Below, one piece after another: positions 47,390-59,919 of a stretch of 64,000 nt of DNA (its first letter is position 1; each line of letters starts with the position of its first letter). The DNA comes from Sinohyriopsis cumingii (lineage: Eukaryota; Mollusca; Bivalvia; Unionida; Unionidae): positions 127,438,428 through 127,502,427 of the forward strand of contig CM068838.1 of the NCBI GenBank assembly GCA_028554795.2, in the 5' to 3' direction. Below the pieces are notes generated by a model that searched no databases, was not told the origin of the DNA, and worked only from the letters and a program-made list of their open reading frames with translations. A program made the translations under genes and the position numbers.

Positions 47390-50300
47390 TCATATCGAAG
47401 GGTTCTATACCACTCATGGGTGATTCGGCCAATCCAATCCCTACTCAAGTTTTAAGGGACTCATGAGCTTCTCAGAGTCTTTTATTATCAGGTACTTTGC
47501 CTTTTTCTGAGAATTCGTCTTCTAATTCAGGAAGTAGTGTGTAGCTTTGTCAGTGTTCCTCTCCATTGTGTAAATTTATCCTCAGACTTAGTCTCAGGAC
47601 TTGTGATAATTGGAACAGTCCCTTCTTTACCCATTCATGGATTCATTTAATATTAGGCAATGATCTAGCTGGAGATAAGATTGAGGATAATACACTTGCA
47701 ACTCACAAGCCTTGTTTGGATCAGAAGGCTGATCGTATTGGAAATGAAAGGCCTCATTTATACCCAGGTTGTGCAGTTATTATAGATATGGTAACGAATG
47801 CTCTTGAGAATGATATTGAATAAAGTATTCTTTAGCTGAGATATGTATTGGTCGGACTTTTAATAAGGTCATTTGCACTTCTCGTTTGGATTAATTAGAG
47901 GATATTTACCATAGTAATCCTCTTTCTACTACCCTTTATCTTTATTCTTATCAGGGTGACAAACGACAATCACTTGTCATCAAACAGGAAAAACAACCCT
48001 TAGATCTTTTGTTAGTTTCAAAGTGGCATTAGTGAAAGAGAATCCATAGAGGTACCCGTTTGTTATTTCGTTGGCAATTGGATTCTTACAAGAAAATGGA
48101 GACCACCTGAGGCACCCGCTGGTGATGAGTGGTCGTGGTCAGTGAACTATCAAATTGTAGTTCCAAAAAACGTTCAGACAGGCAATTCTTAGTCTAGCCC
48201 ATGAACTCCTTTGGCTGATCATTTAGGGATTAATAAGACTTATCACAAGATCTTGAAGAACTTCTATTAGCCAAAAATTAAAAAATCTGTAAATACTACA
48301 GATCTTATCACACTTGACAAATGGAAGGAAAACCCAGCCAGAAGATACCTCAGGCTTATCTGCAACCAATTCCTGCATTTGACGAACCGTTTAACAGAAT
48401 AATGGTAGAATGTCTCGGTCCCTTACCTACGATCAAGTGAGGTAACCAATATTTGCTGAACACAATGTTTGAGTCAACAAGATTCCCAAAGGCAATTCCT
48501 TTGAGAAATGTTCAAAAGAAAACGTTAGTAAAAGCTTTCATAACGTGTTATACTCAAGTTGGCCTTCTTATATCGGTAAAACATGATCAAAGGTCAAATT
48601 ATATGTCTGGAATATTCCAGCAAGTTATGCACAAAATAAGCATCCAACAATTCATGTCTTCTGCCTATCAACCTGAGAGTGGAGGGGCTTTAAAAACAAT
48701 TTCATCAAACTTTCAACAATATGATTCGGTCATATTGTTTTGATACAGGTAATTATGAAGAAAGCGTTCATTTACTATTGCTTTCTGTTAGGGAATCAGT
48801 GCAAGGAAATCTTTATTATTCGGTCGCACTGAACTAGTTTTTGTGCGTGGACCGTTGAAGTTGTTTAAAGAGAAATTTCATTCTAATGAAGATGCCGAGA
48901 TTAATATCTTTTCGATAATGTTTCCAAATTTAAGTACAAGTTGTCAAAGGATTTTAAGGTCGCACAAACTACGCAGCACTGTACTCAGTCAAATATGAGC
49001 TTAATGTATGATACAAATATAAAGGAAAGGAGTTTTAAACATGGTGATAGAGTACTGGCTGTCTTACCAGTACCACAAAATCCTCTTCATGGTAAGCATT
49101 ATGGGCCTTACACAGTTGGAAAAAAGTACATGATTCAAATTAAATCATAAATACTCCTGGGAGGCCCAAAACAAAAACAAATGTACCATATAAATATGTC
49201 AAAAGAGTAGGCTGATAGAGATAGCCAGGTTAAGCATCCAATTCGTTTAGTTGTACCTGTCCCACACACTAAGGATAAAAGCGACGGTATGCAATCGGAC
49301 TCAGTTTACTTTGGGGTAACAAATCTTCGGAATGCAGCAAGTTTTAATCATCAGACCAGAAACGTTCACATCTGCAGCAACAAGAAAAGAATGAACTAAA
49401 GCAGTGATTACTTCAATATAAGCGCTTATTTCCGGATGTTCATACAAGAAAAAATAAAATCTACCGTGACCTTAGGGGCCCCGAGTGGCCGAGTGGTCTA
49501 AAGCGCTCTCCGTTATGGATCACTGCCATCGCACCTCTGTCTGAGTGGGTTCGAGTCTAGGATTCGGCCAATGTGGTTATGTGAGAAAACTTACCAGTAG
49601 CTTCTCGTGAGTCGGTGGTTCTTCCTGGGGTTTTCCCGGGTTATTCCTCCACCATTAATACTGGCCGCCATGAATAGCCTATCGTGTGCTGAAAATGGCG
49701 TTAATCCCAACAACAACAACAACAACTACCGTGACCTTGAAATTATAAAATTCACACCTGTGAAAGAACACCCGTACATGATGAATCCATTCAAGCAGGA
49801 ATGTTTGAAAAAAGAAATTCAGAATTTGCTAGAGAATGATTTCATAGAAACGAGTAAAAGTGACTGCAGTTCCGCATGTATACTTGTTCCTAAAACAGAT
49901 AATACTTTCCGCTGCACATTGATTATAAATAGATGAAAAGTTTTATTAAAATAGATTCATTTCCATTACGAGGAATCGATAAAATTTGAAATGCAAAGTA
50001 TGTCAACACATTTGACCTTCTGAAAGGATTTTGGCAAATTACATTCACGGAAAGGGTAAAGTAAATTTCGGCATTCGTGACTCCAGATGGACTTTATCAA
50101 TATAAAGTGATGCCGTTTGTGATGAAAGGTTCGCCTAGAACGTTTCAACGTTTAATGAATATTGATTACATCAGGTCTAGACAATCGAGATGCTTACATC
50201 GATGATGTCGTCATCTACAAAGACACATTGAAAGACCATTTAGCGACAATTCGGAAATTTTTTGACAGATTTAATGGTGGAAGTTAGACAATTAATTTAT

Positions 50301-50850
50301 TAGAAAGTGTGTTTTGCTTTGTTTGTGATGCATTTCTAGGACATATAGTGGGAATATGACAAGTTAAACCTATAGATGCTAAGGAGAAAGCTATCCCTGA
50401 ACACTATCAGAAATTTTGTTCCAATTTTGTCATAATTGCTGAGTTCCTGACAAATTTACTGAGCTAAGAAACCAAAAGTTTGATTGGTCTGAAAAATATC
50501 AGGAGGCTTTTGATAAGTTAAAGGCCATACTTAAGAGTGCACCAGTTCGTACAGCTCCTACTTTCAGTCATTGCTTGAAGAAATTAAAAATGCAGCAGAG
50601 AAATTATTCCACAATAGAGAAGGAATGTTATCTTTGATTCTAGCATTACAAGTCTTTGAAGTCTACATTAGTTCAGCTCCTTCTCCGATTATTGTGATCT
50701 GTGATCACAAGCCCCTTAATTTCATCAGCAGGATGAAAAAGAAATCAGAGATCATTAAGGTGGAGTTTGATGTTGCAGGATTATAATGTTGAAATTAGGC
50801 ACATGAAAGGGAAAGACAATTTAATCGCAGATGCACATTCACGTGTATAG
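47390..50850 (+). pseudogene. pol: GMR1-like retrotransposon pol, copy B
   Basis: Protease region at about 47400-47700 with the DTG codons destroyed (GACTCATGA near 47458) but HLILGNDLAGDK kept (47646-47681). Integrase zinc-finger region about 48220-48330, core about 48380-48745 with an open piece at 48453-48743; a TGA just upstream (TCAAGTGAGG) is shared with copy C. Integrase C-terminal part to about 49200. RT from about 49740, with an open NPFKQECLKKEIQNLLENDF start, and YIDD at 50195-50206. RNase H from about 50500 with EKECYLLILAL-like sequence, ICDHKPLNFI (about 50697-50726), and the terminal KGKDNLIADAHSRV followed directly by TAG (50848-50850). That RNase H ends the reading frame confirms that no integrase follows it. 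A SINE (49474-49726) and many frameshifts break the copy. Confidence 0.85.
49474..49726 (+). mobile_element. SINE family 2, full length, inserted in pol copy B
   Basis: GGGGCCCCGAGTGGCCGAGTG head, B-box GGGTTCGAGTCTA, conserved body, CATGAATAGCCTAT, GGCGTTAATCCC and (AAC)n. Flanked by a perfect 12-bp duplication TACCGTGACCTT (49462-49473 and 49727-49738). Copies A and C have no insert at this site, so it landed after the units duplicated. Confidence 0.95.
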
Positions 50851-50982
50851 AAATATATTTTTTCATGTATACTTTGTGACATACATAAGATTGCGTCTTA
50901 TGTAATTTATATTTACCAGATGTTTTTTTTTTACTTTTAATAAAAAGAAAACTTTATTGCACAACTCTTTCTTTTTCTTCAT

Positions 50983-50991
50983 GCGGGGAAG
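50983..50991 (+). other. Polypurine tract before the LTR, unit 2
   Basis: GCGGGGAAG right before TGCTATGTATATT, about 130 bases after the RNase H stop: the usual start site for plus-strand DNA synthesis in LTR elements. Confidence 0.6.
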
Positions 50992-52310
50992 TGCTATGTA
51001 TATTAATTTAATTGTTTGTTTGTTAGTTTTACTTTGTTTTAAGTTTCATTACATGCTACTGTAATGTAGCATTGTATGCAGGATCTGACCTTCTCCAAAA
51101 CCGAGTTCTTTTCTGCTAGACCTGATAAAACTTTTTGTCATTGCATGTAAGGAACTAACACGTAGCTAAATTGTTCTCTCTGTATATGGACGTAATATCA
51201 AAATCTTTATTAATCAAAAAAGGTAATATGTTTATATGAATTAGGGCTTTGGAATTTTCTAAGTGAATTTTACAGGTCATGATTTTGATTTGGTTAGCAT
51301 CGGTATCACACCAGAAGGCTATTTTCCATTAGGTAATATTTGTTTTAAGAAAATGTTAATTGTCACCTGAGATCAAACAGAAAACTATATAATATTGTAA
51401 TTGCGAGGACTGGGTCGTTCGTACTTTAACATCTAGCACGTTCGATTTGTATTGTGTTGTGATGAGTTGCACTGAATTTTATCTTCTTCAAATTATTGAA
51501 TTCGAGTGATTATTTTCTCTGCAATGACATAAGTGATGTGATAAAGTTCTTGGATAGAAACATATACTGGAATTTATACTGAACTCAAACCTTGAATTAC
51601 TGTTATTCAACAAAACACTGTTGACATATCTACACTCTCTCCAAACTTACGCTATGATTGCTCCAGTTCATTCATTTTGAACGCTTGCTCATGCCATACA
51701 TAAGACTGATTTATTTTTCCATTGACGCATTAAGTACCACCTCAACCAGTTGTGTGTATCCAGATCTAGCGAACGTGACAAGCTAAATGTATCAACAGAT
51801 CAGGAAAAGAACTTCATTTTGGGTCAACAGCCTTAGAAGAGGAGGAACCGTCTGAGTTGAATGGTACACAGAATAGAGGGCACATGCCAGAGTTGCCGTT
51901 TAAATTATTAATTCTTTTGTTTTTAAAAGCGGTTATGTCAAATATTCTCTACGGAGAGAGTTGAAATAGCACCATTTACATCTTTAACAGAGCACTACCT
52001 TTGATATGTACTGAAATTATTTCAAATACAAATACTTACCTTTAATCATTTAAAGCTCTTATCAAGTGTTCTTTTGATCTGTTTATAAGAGTAATTTGTT
52101 ATGCGATTAAGATATGCAAGTAACGGGGTTGGTATGGTACTGTCATTTGAATATCACAGCATGACTCACTCACCGTATACGTAATCGGATAAAAATAGGT
52201 CCGAACTATATAAACAGGCTTCGCTATCTGAGTTGGATATACTGAAATGAAACTGTTATACTAGTAGAATAGCAGAATTCTGTATCAAACATATAGTGTG
52301 ATTTTCATGT
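50992..52310 (+). mobile_element. LTR-like region between units 2 and 3
   Basis: Starts TGCTATGTATATT after the polypurine tract. It is collinear with 38678-39900 and 63371-64000 and carries the conserved TATA region. The 3' limit was not resolved: no clear CA end with an adjoining primer-binding site could be picked by eye. Confidence 0.65.
52162..52214 (+). promoter_or_regulatory. Candidate LTR promoter, unit 3
   Basis: TGACTCA at 52162-52168 and TATATAAA at 52207-52214; candidate donor CATAG|GTAGATG at 52376. Confidence 0.5.
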
Positions 52311-53037
52311 TCAGGGTACATAATTGATATACTGTCAAGGAAAATATTAAGCTAAAAAGTGTATTTTACACATAGGTAGATGTGAAATTTGATTCATGCC
52401 CATTACATCTAAGGAGTGTAGTAAATTTGAAAGGTTTGTGACCTTCATATACGAACATATTTGGCAGGTATTCCATGAAGGAATCTCTCCATCCAAACGT
52501 CCGTTTATCCTCCAACCAATCCACACCTATACCAATCTACCAACCTACCTACCTACCTACCTACCTCCCTATATAGGTTGTTTACTCGACTGATTACATG
52601 GACGTGTCATGCAAGGGGGTGAGGGTGGAAGCCGTAGCGATATCAACCACGCCCTCCAAAGAAAGAGAAAGGATCCCCAAAAAAGCAGAGTTTTTTTTTA
52701 AATTATTACAATGAAACACTAACAATTCAGGAGCTCCTGGAGGTTTGCTCCCCGATCCCACACCCACCCCTACTGGAGATACCGTCATACATATTATTTA
52801 TCTAATTTGCTTATGTCCCTTAAATATACTTCCGGATCATCCATTCTATTGATATCTTTCAGAAGGATATATTGCTTGTTTGTTAGATGATAGGTTAATT
52901 GATGCTCTGGATTAGTTTTGTGTTTTATGGAATAGCAACAAAATTAGGCTATTTAGTACAGAGTCTATATTCTCTGTGTTAATGATAATCCAAGAAACTG
53001 CAGAGTCCAGATCCGATTATGCTATTGCAGATATAGG

Positions 53038-53348
53038 GACCGCTCCGGTAGCGTAGTGGTCAGAGCGTCTGCCTCGAATGCTGGAGCTCGTAGGTTCGCG
53101 TCCTGGGAGAGTAATACCCAAATCTTATACCGATGGTACAGAAAGCTGCCTTTCTTGGCGCTCATCATTAAGAGGTTAGAGTAAGGACTGGTCGGCATGG
53201 TGTCAGGATAATGTTACTTGATGGGTAATGATGCTACATTGTCTGTGACATGATGATCCTGTGCAAGACATCGCCATAAACTTTCACACTGCAGACGTCG
53301 GAGCGATATGACAAAAAAATATTTGTCAAAACTGCGTCAGAAATCCAA
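53038..53348 (+). mobile_element. SINE family 1, leader copy of unit 3
   Basis: GACCGCTCCGGTAGCGTAGT head, damaged B-box, shared body and tail; cognate of 29780 and 40635. Confidence 0.9.
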
Positions 53349-53664
53349 CACACACACATACACACACAGATATATGTCCATGACGTTTTCAGCTGGATCT
53401 GAAATGCGCGACTATGGACTGAAACACGCGACTATGTAATGGTATTCACCCCGTTTAGTTGTTCTCTTTGCTGGTGATATGAGTATGTGGATAGCATATA
53501 GTGGATGCCATATGCATTTACTTGTTTTTATGTCTGGTAGATCTTCGTCACCCTTTTTTGACTATTAACATTTTATGGTGTTGACATATTATTATGTCTG
53601 GTAAAACTTCATTGCCCTATCTGATTAATACTATTTTCATTTCAGGACACAAGAGTAAAAAAGG

Positions 53665-53898
53665 ATGGTTGGAGAACACGTAGCCTCTTTGTTGTGCATA
53701 GTTGTGTTCATTGCAGTCTGTGTTTTAGCGGTCTTTGTTGCTAAAGTGCGCGTCCGGAAACCAAGATTTCATAAAACATTTGAGAAAGATCACAGGCAAG
53801 CAGTGAATGATATCCAAGAGGTAGGAATGGCTACCGCAAGTTCCGAAATCGAATCGCTTGGGCATACTCTTCCAGAGGCGGTGACAGCTTCAGTTTAA
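53665..53898 (+). CDS. Exon for a 77-residue single-pass membrane peptide, unit 3
   Basis: Open from ATG 53665 to TAA 53896-53898, same length as units 1 and 2. The acceptor ATTTTCATTTCAG ends at 53645. One extra A in the AAAAAA run before the ATG puts the upstream six codons out of frame with the ORF, so here translation would have to start at this ATG (or the upstream exon join differs). Membrane helix at residues 7-27, basic stretch after it (KVRVRKPRFHK), conserved SEIESLGHTLPEAVTASV end. Differences from unit 2: I2V, A23V, W31R, L33P, R38T, S48N, T50I, E53V, T58A, G59S, and one silent change at codon 39. AATAAA at 54027-54032. Unknown family; expression not shown. Confidence 0.5.
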   Translation: MVGEHVASLLCIVVFIAVCVLAVFVAKVRVRKPRFHKTFEKDHRQAVNDIQEVGMATASSEIESLGHTLPEAVTASV

Positions 53899-55205
53899 CG
53901 GAATGATCACACCAATATGACGTATGTATTTTATATTTAATGATTTATATTTAATTAACTGGAAACTATGCATTGATGTTTTGGAATAATGTTCCAGGCA
54001 TTATATGCATTATATCCCACTTACGAAATAAATGGTATATTTCAACATAACCCAATCTTCGCTACCTTGAGGTGCCGATAACAATATATATACCTTGTCG
54101 TAACAAGCAGACATTGTTGTGCTTTGGGTCTGTGAATTTCATTGAATGCGGCGGCAAGAAACCGCATCCAATGAAATCAAGTTGTTCAAATTTGAACATT
54201 GTTCCTATGTGATCGACACAAGGGGAGCACAGAACTTGAATGGACTAATAAATAAGCAATTTTCCAGTGCCTGTCCGTGTTTGCACAAGTACCTCTCACT
54301 CAAATACACTTGTAATGGCTTCTCTCTGGTACAGTCATACTTTCAATGTTAAATTTACAAAAAGCATCCGTTTTAGGTTAATTTCCTCCACCGTTTCGGC
54401 CGATGTACAATGCATCACGAGATTGTTTCGTTGGCATTACATAATAAGGTAGGCAACTCATGAAATCCAATAGATGTCGTTGTAGTACGTAAATATATTG
54501 CACTCATTGTTTATCTTGACCATTGTAAAAGATTGTTCAAGTGATGACGAAAATGGGGAAGTGTTTCGATTGTTCGTGCGCTATGCTCGCAGTATGAGAT
54601 CAAAGTAGTTCACTTACAGTTTCAAGGTCTCTTGTGAGGTAGGATAGAGTTATCTTTTACCATATTTCTACAGTGGAAAACACAATCATACACGAATATG
54701 AATGTGCTAAATTTGTTGTCTCGTCTTTTAAAAATGATATTGTTCCCTTGCATCCCAACGGGGAGATATCGTTTTCTTGATTGTAAATGAGGTTATCTAG
54801 GTTGACCTGGAGATAATTTCTTCGCGATATCACTTACAAATGTTTTCGACGGGACTGTTAAAAATCGTATATTTATGGCAAACAATAAACGTGTATTATT
54901 ATAATTAATTTACACTTCACACAGCTGTTATAATTAGTTTGCCGATTAGTCAGAATACCTGTGCAATGAGATGGTAACCCACGTTATGGAAAATCTTACC
55001 ACTCCAACAGAGAAAATTAGGACACATTCTGAAGAACGCATTAACATTGGATGGAAAATTAAAGATGACTTCTTCAGTGACTGCTCCTGCTCCGTGACTT
55101 TACTGCCTTGTGACTCTACTTTTGTACCTACCTACATCCATTCATGCACCTGCTACAATATACATGGATACATGGTACATACTATTTTATCTGATTATCT
55201 GGACA
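53899..55205 (+). other. Sequence downstream of the membrane ORF, unit 3
   Basis: Nearly identical to 41473-42808. No conserved coding frame. Confidence 0.5.
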
Positions 55206-55508
55206 GAACCGGTGGCCTAAGTGGTTAGAGCGTCCGCCTCGGATTCGGGAGCTCGTGGGTTCGAGCCCAGGCCGAGTCATACCGAAGACTTATAAAAATG
55301 CTACTTGCAGCTGCCTCGCTAGGTGCCCAGCATTAAGAGGTTAGTGTCAAGACTGGTTGGCCTGTTGCCAGGATAATGTGACTATATGGGACATGATGCC
55401 ACATGTATGCGGATTGATGCCCTAATGCTAGGTATCACTATAAAATGCCACGCTGCAGATTCCGTAGAAATATTACTAATTAAAATCGTTAAAGCTACAT
55501 TAAACACT
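55206..55508 (+). mobile_element. SINE family 1, second copy of unit 3
   Basis: GAACCGGTGGCCTAAGTGG head, B-box GGGTTCGAGCCC, shared body, short CA tail. Confidence 0.9.
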
Positions 55509-55807
55509 CATACACACACACACGCTGTTTCACGGGAAGGTATTTATGATTCCAACGGTTGTAAGGAGAAGGAAATATTGATCATTAAAATTCAGAAACT
55601 GTGTCAATATTGCGATTCAGATCTTGCTTATATTTATCTGTAATGATTATATTTTTAAGGATGCTATCTTACAAGAAAACGTACTTACGTGAAAAATGTA
55701 TTATATAGATATAAATTTAAAAAATGTCAGAACAATTAGTTTTTAATTATTTTGTAAAGATTTTAAAACACAATGAACGTATACCATTATATAATGAAAA
55801 GCGATAG

Positions 55808-55809
<2 letters not shown>

Positions 55810-55874
<65 letters not shown>
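55810..55874. repeat. (AT)n microsatellite
   Basis: Perfect TA run; cognate of 43470-43513. Confidence 0.95.
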
Positions 55875-55877
<3 letters not shown>

Positions 55878-56793
55878 ATACTCATGGTATTAGGTATAAT
55901 AGATAATACGAAAAACATGAACATAAATCAATGGAAAAGGAACATTAAAGTGGTATTATTTGTTCTCAAAGAAAACAAAAGATGAAGGTATTGCGTAATT
56001 TCGTCCTGATAATCATATACTTTACGTTATTTTATGTATAATTCCACTGGGTCAATACACTTTTTCATTTATTGAAATCCATTAAATTATTGAATATATC
56101 TTCGATAATCTTAAAGGGCTTGTCAGAATTAAAATGCTGTTTACTCATAATGGTAATGGCTTAAAGAAACGAGGATTTAATTTAATATTTGTTATCTTCC
56201 AGTTTTAAAGAGGAATTCGTAACAGCTGAGGGACCTGGAATAAAGCAAAGAACAATTATGATGAATGGTATTCTTTGATACAAATGCTAATGATATCTGG
56301 AAAAGGAAATAAGATGTTGGATTGTTTAAACGTTTTGCAACTAAACGGCAATGTACAGATGTTAAAATACTCCTTTTCATTTTTAATTACATCACTTTAC
56401 AAAATGTTATTTATTGTTTTAGAAATATGTAGTGATTAGTATATAGATTAATTAGGAAAAGCTCAGATTAGTTTCCCGAAGTATAATGTCCAAGTTAGCA
56501 AGCATACTTCGAAAGCTGCTGTAATCGGAGAATTAGATGGCAAAAATGTGTTACGTACTGCAAATTCATGTCATAGAATGGTAACGGTTTGGATGTGATA
56601 AATCAGTTCAGTTAACAAAGCCAGTCTTGCTCCATGTATTCTTAATGAATGTTATTGTACATATACAATGTATATATACCATGATTTTCTACATATACAA
56701 CATCTACATACAGCAACTTTCATAAAGAATAAGCGAAGGCGATATTCCCATACATTCAAAACAACACAGCTAGATTTATAATTACATGGATCA

Positions 56794-57102
56794 CAGTGGC
56801 CTAGTGCTTAGAGCGTCCGCACCTGATGCGGGAGGTCGTGGGTTCGAACACCGACCGAGTCATACCAAAGACTTATAAAAATGGTACTAACAGCTGCCTC
56901 ACTTGACGCTCATCATTAAGCGGTTAGTGTTAGGACTGGTCAACCTGGTTTCAGGATAACGTGACTAGGTGGGACATCATGCTACATGCCTGGGGCATGA
57001 TGCCCCAGTGATATGTATCACTTTAAACTGCCACACTGCAGAGATCGTAGCGATATGACTTTAAAATTATTAAAGATACGTTAAAATAATCTAAACCATA
57101 AT
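56794..57102 (+). mobile_element. SINE family 1, third copy of unit 3
   Basis: CAGTGGCCTAGTGCTTAGAGC head after TACATGGATCA (56783-56793); B-box GGGTTCGAACACC; the right flank CACATCGATCA is a decayed duplicate. Confidence 0.9.
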
Positions 57103-57499
57103 CCACATCGATCAAGGCTGGATTTGTTAACTAAATTGATATATCACAAACCAGTCATAATACTGTCATGGGCAAATTATTAATGAGAGAATATATGACA
57201 CCATCTAATCCGTTTTATAGATTTATTCAGCCTAATATAGTTTTTTGTTTTTTTAAATTTTAAACTGACTAATTCTTTTATAATATTTTTCCTCTATTCA
57301 TCTACAAACTTTACAATCTTTGCTATAAAGTGAAAAATCAAAGAGAGAGAAATTGGTTATTTATTCTTTAGCTTGTTAATCACAATTAGATTTTCATTCA
57401 AAATCTTTCGTGAAGAATTTGGTTTTCCAAATAATTTTGTTATGCTGTCTTATTGTCATAAAGGTCTTTGCAGATACATTGTGCTACTAGCATTTTCTA

Positions 57500-58632
57500 T
57501 TGTTCTTCCACATACGGCATTACTCGTAAGATCGCAAAGAATGGCCACATAGTACCTTTTCCATTGTTTATCAATAGGTTACATTAATCGTAAGAATGAA
57601 AAGAATCTCCACGTGGTAAATTTTCCAATGTTTATCTTTATACTGCCATAATAGTAAGATTTGACGAAAGGCCTCATAGTAAATTTTCCATTGTTTATCA
57701 ATAAACTGCATTAATCGTAACAATGAAAACAACAGCCTCATGGTAAATTTTTCATTGTTTATTTATATTGTGCCTTAATTCTAAGACTGACAAGAATGGC
57801 CACGTGCTAAATTTTCCATTGTTGATATATTGCTTTACTCGTAAAACTGGAATGAATCGCCACGTGGTAAAGTTTCTATTGTTTATCTATATACTGCCTT
57901 ACACGTAAGACTGAAAAGAATGGCCTCATGGTAAATTTTTCATTGTTTATCTATTTGCTGCCTTAATTCTACGACTCACAAGAATGGCCACATGGTAAAT
58001 TTTCATTGTTTATATACTGTTTTACTAGTAAGACTGAAAAGAATAATCACGTGGCAAATTTTCCATTGCTTTTCTATATACTGCCCTAATCGTAAGACTG
58101 AAAATAATGGCCAGATAAAATTATATATTGTTTATCTATCTGCTGTCTTAATTCTTAGACTGAAAAGAATGGTCTCATTGTAAATGTTTCATTGTTTGTT
58201 TATATAATGCCTTAAACGTAAGTCTGAAATAAATGGTAACGTGGTAAAGTTTTCATTGTTTGTCTATATAATGCCTTAAACGTAAGACTGAAATGAATGG
58301 CCACGTGGTAAATATTCCATTGTTTGTCTATATACTGCCTTAATCGTAAGACTGAAAAGAATGACCTCATGGTAAATTTTACATTGTTTATATATATACT
58401 GTCTTAAAAGAAAGACTGAAAAAATTACCACATGTTAAATTTTCCACCGTTTATCTCTAAACTGCCGTAATCGTAAGACTGAAAAGAATGACCTCATAGT
58501 AAATTTTACATTGTTTATCTACATACTGTCTTAAAAGTAAGGCTGAACAAATTACCACGTGGTTAATTTCCCAATATTGTTCTATACACACTAGTATACA
58601 TAAGATTGAATGGAATAGCCACATAGCATCAA
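57500..58632. repeat. 64-bp minisatellite, array of unit 3 (about 17 monomers)
   Basis: Same monomer and same CACGTGG versus CCTCATGG variation as in units 1 and 2. Confidence 0.9.
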
Positions 58633-59919
58633 CTTTCAATTTTAGTTTATGTTTTTTGAACGTTTTAACCAGGATATTTCGTTAAAGTTTTACTTTCGGC
58701 GTAATTTTATTACTGGTAAAATTAATTTTACAAATAATTTAAGAATGACCTACTTTTTCAAATTCGTTGATTTGTCACTCTCAAATAATCAATTTCTAAA
58801 ACTCTAAAACATTTAGATACCACCCATCTTTAGTGTTTCTTCAAATAAACGCGTATCAATATTTGTCCAGTTTCAATTTGTAACTGATATATTTTGATCT
58901 GCATTTTCATTAGAAAGATCGTAATACAATAGAATGGGCTGTTTCTAAATAGTTGGAACCTGCCAACTAATATAAAATACATTTGTTACTAAATAAAATC
59001 ACGACCATTAGCAATGCTTTTACATTTCAAGTTTCCAAATTTATTTACATGTGACATATAGACATATGGTTGATGTCTTGTGTTTAATGTTATCTTCTTT
59101 TGTCATACTTGCTGTGTATTAAAATTGGTTAACTAGTCTATTCATTTCATATGTTGTTTCGTCCAAGATATTTTTTAAAAAATGTTATAAATCGAATAAT
59201 ATGAATTTACCGCGCCTTCTATAATTTCATTGGTTGTAAATGATAACTTTTTAACATCGATAACTTTTTAAATATCGATATATTTTGTGGACTTCTTTTG
59301 GTTCCTTGTCTCCAGGTAATTGTGTGTGAAGATTTATCTATATCAACGCCTTTTACCATATTAATAGCAGTAACAACCCACCTATCCAGCCCTGTGATTT
59401 CCTATGAAATTTTACAAACCTCAGATTAAAATCACCAATTACAAGTTAAAACAATATAATTACAGAGAGCTTCCCGCACTCCAATACATTTTCCTTTTGC
59501 CAAAAACGCCATATGGTAAGCTTTACAAGCCAATATTCAGAATTTATTGCATTTCGCTTTGATAACATGTTCCAGCAGAGTTCAATGCCACACTAAATGT
59601 ACATGAGTTGGTTTTTGAAAGATCAAGATGCGGAGAAACAAGAACAGCGAATGATATTACAACACGTGGTTTAAATAGCATCAACCATTTCTTGAAATTT
59701 AAAAAAATAATCATAACAAGCTCCTTAGATAACTGCCATGACCCACTCTAATGCTCTACGATATATTGCTGCATAAACTCGACTACCCTTGGTCAACGAA
59801 GATGAGGCAATGTATTTTGTCGTGGTTTAGAGGCTACTGAAGGAAAACTTCGAGCTACCGAAACGTGAAATCTGCTGATATGATGACAGAAGGAACGTAA
59901 ATTGGAATTATAAGGATTA
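58633..59919 (+). other. Noncoding segment between minisatellite and pol, unit 3
   Basis: Cognate of 34206-35459 and 46216-47389; no gag-like frame. Confidence 0.5.
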
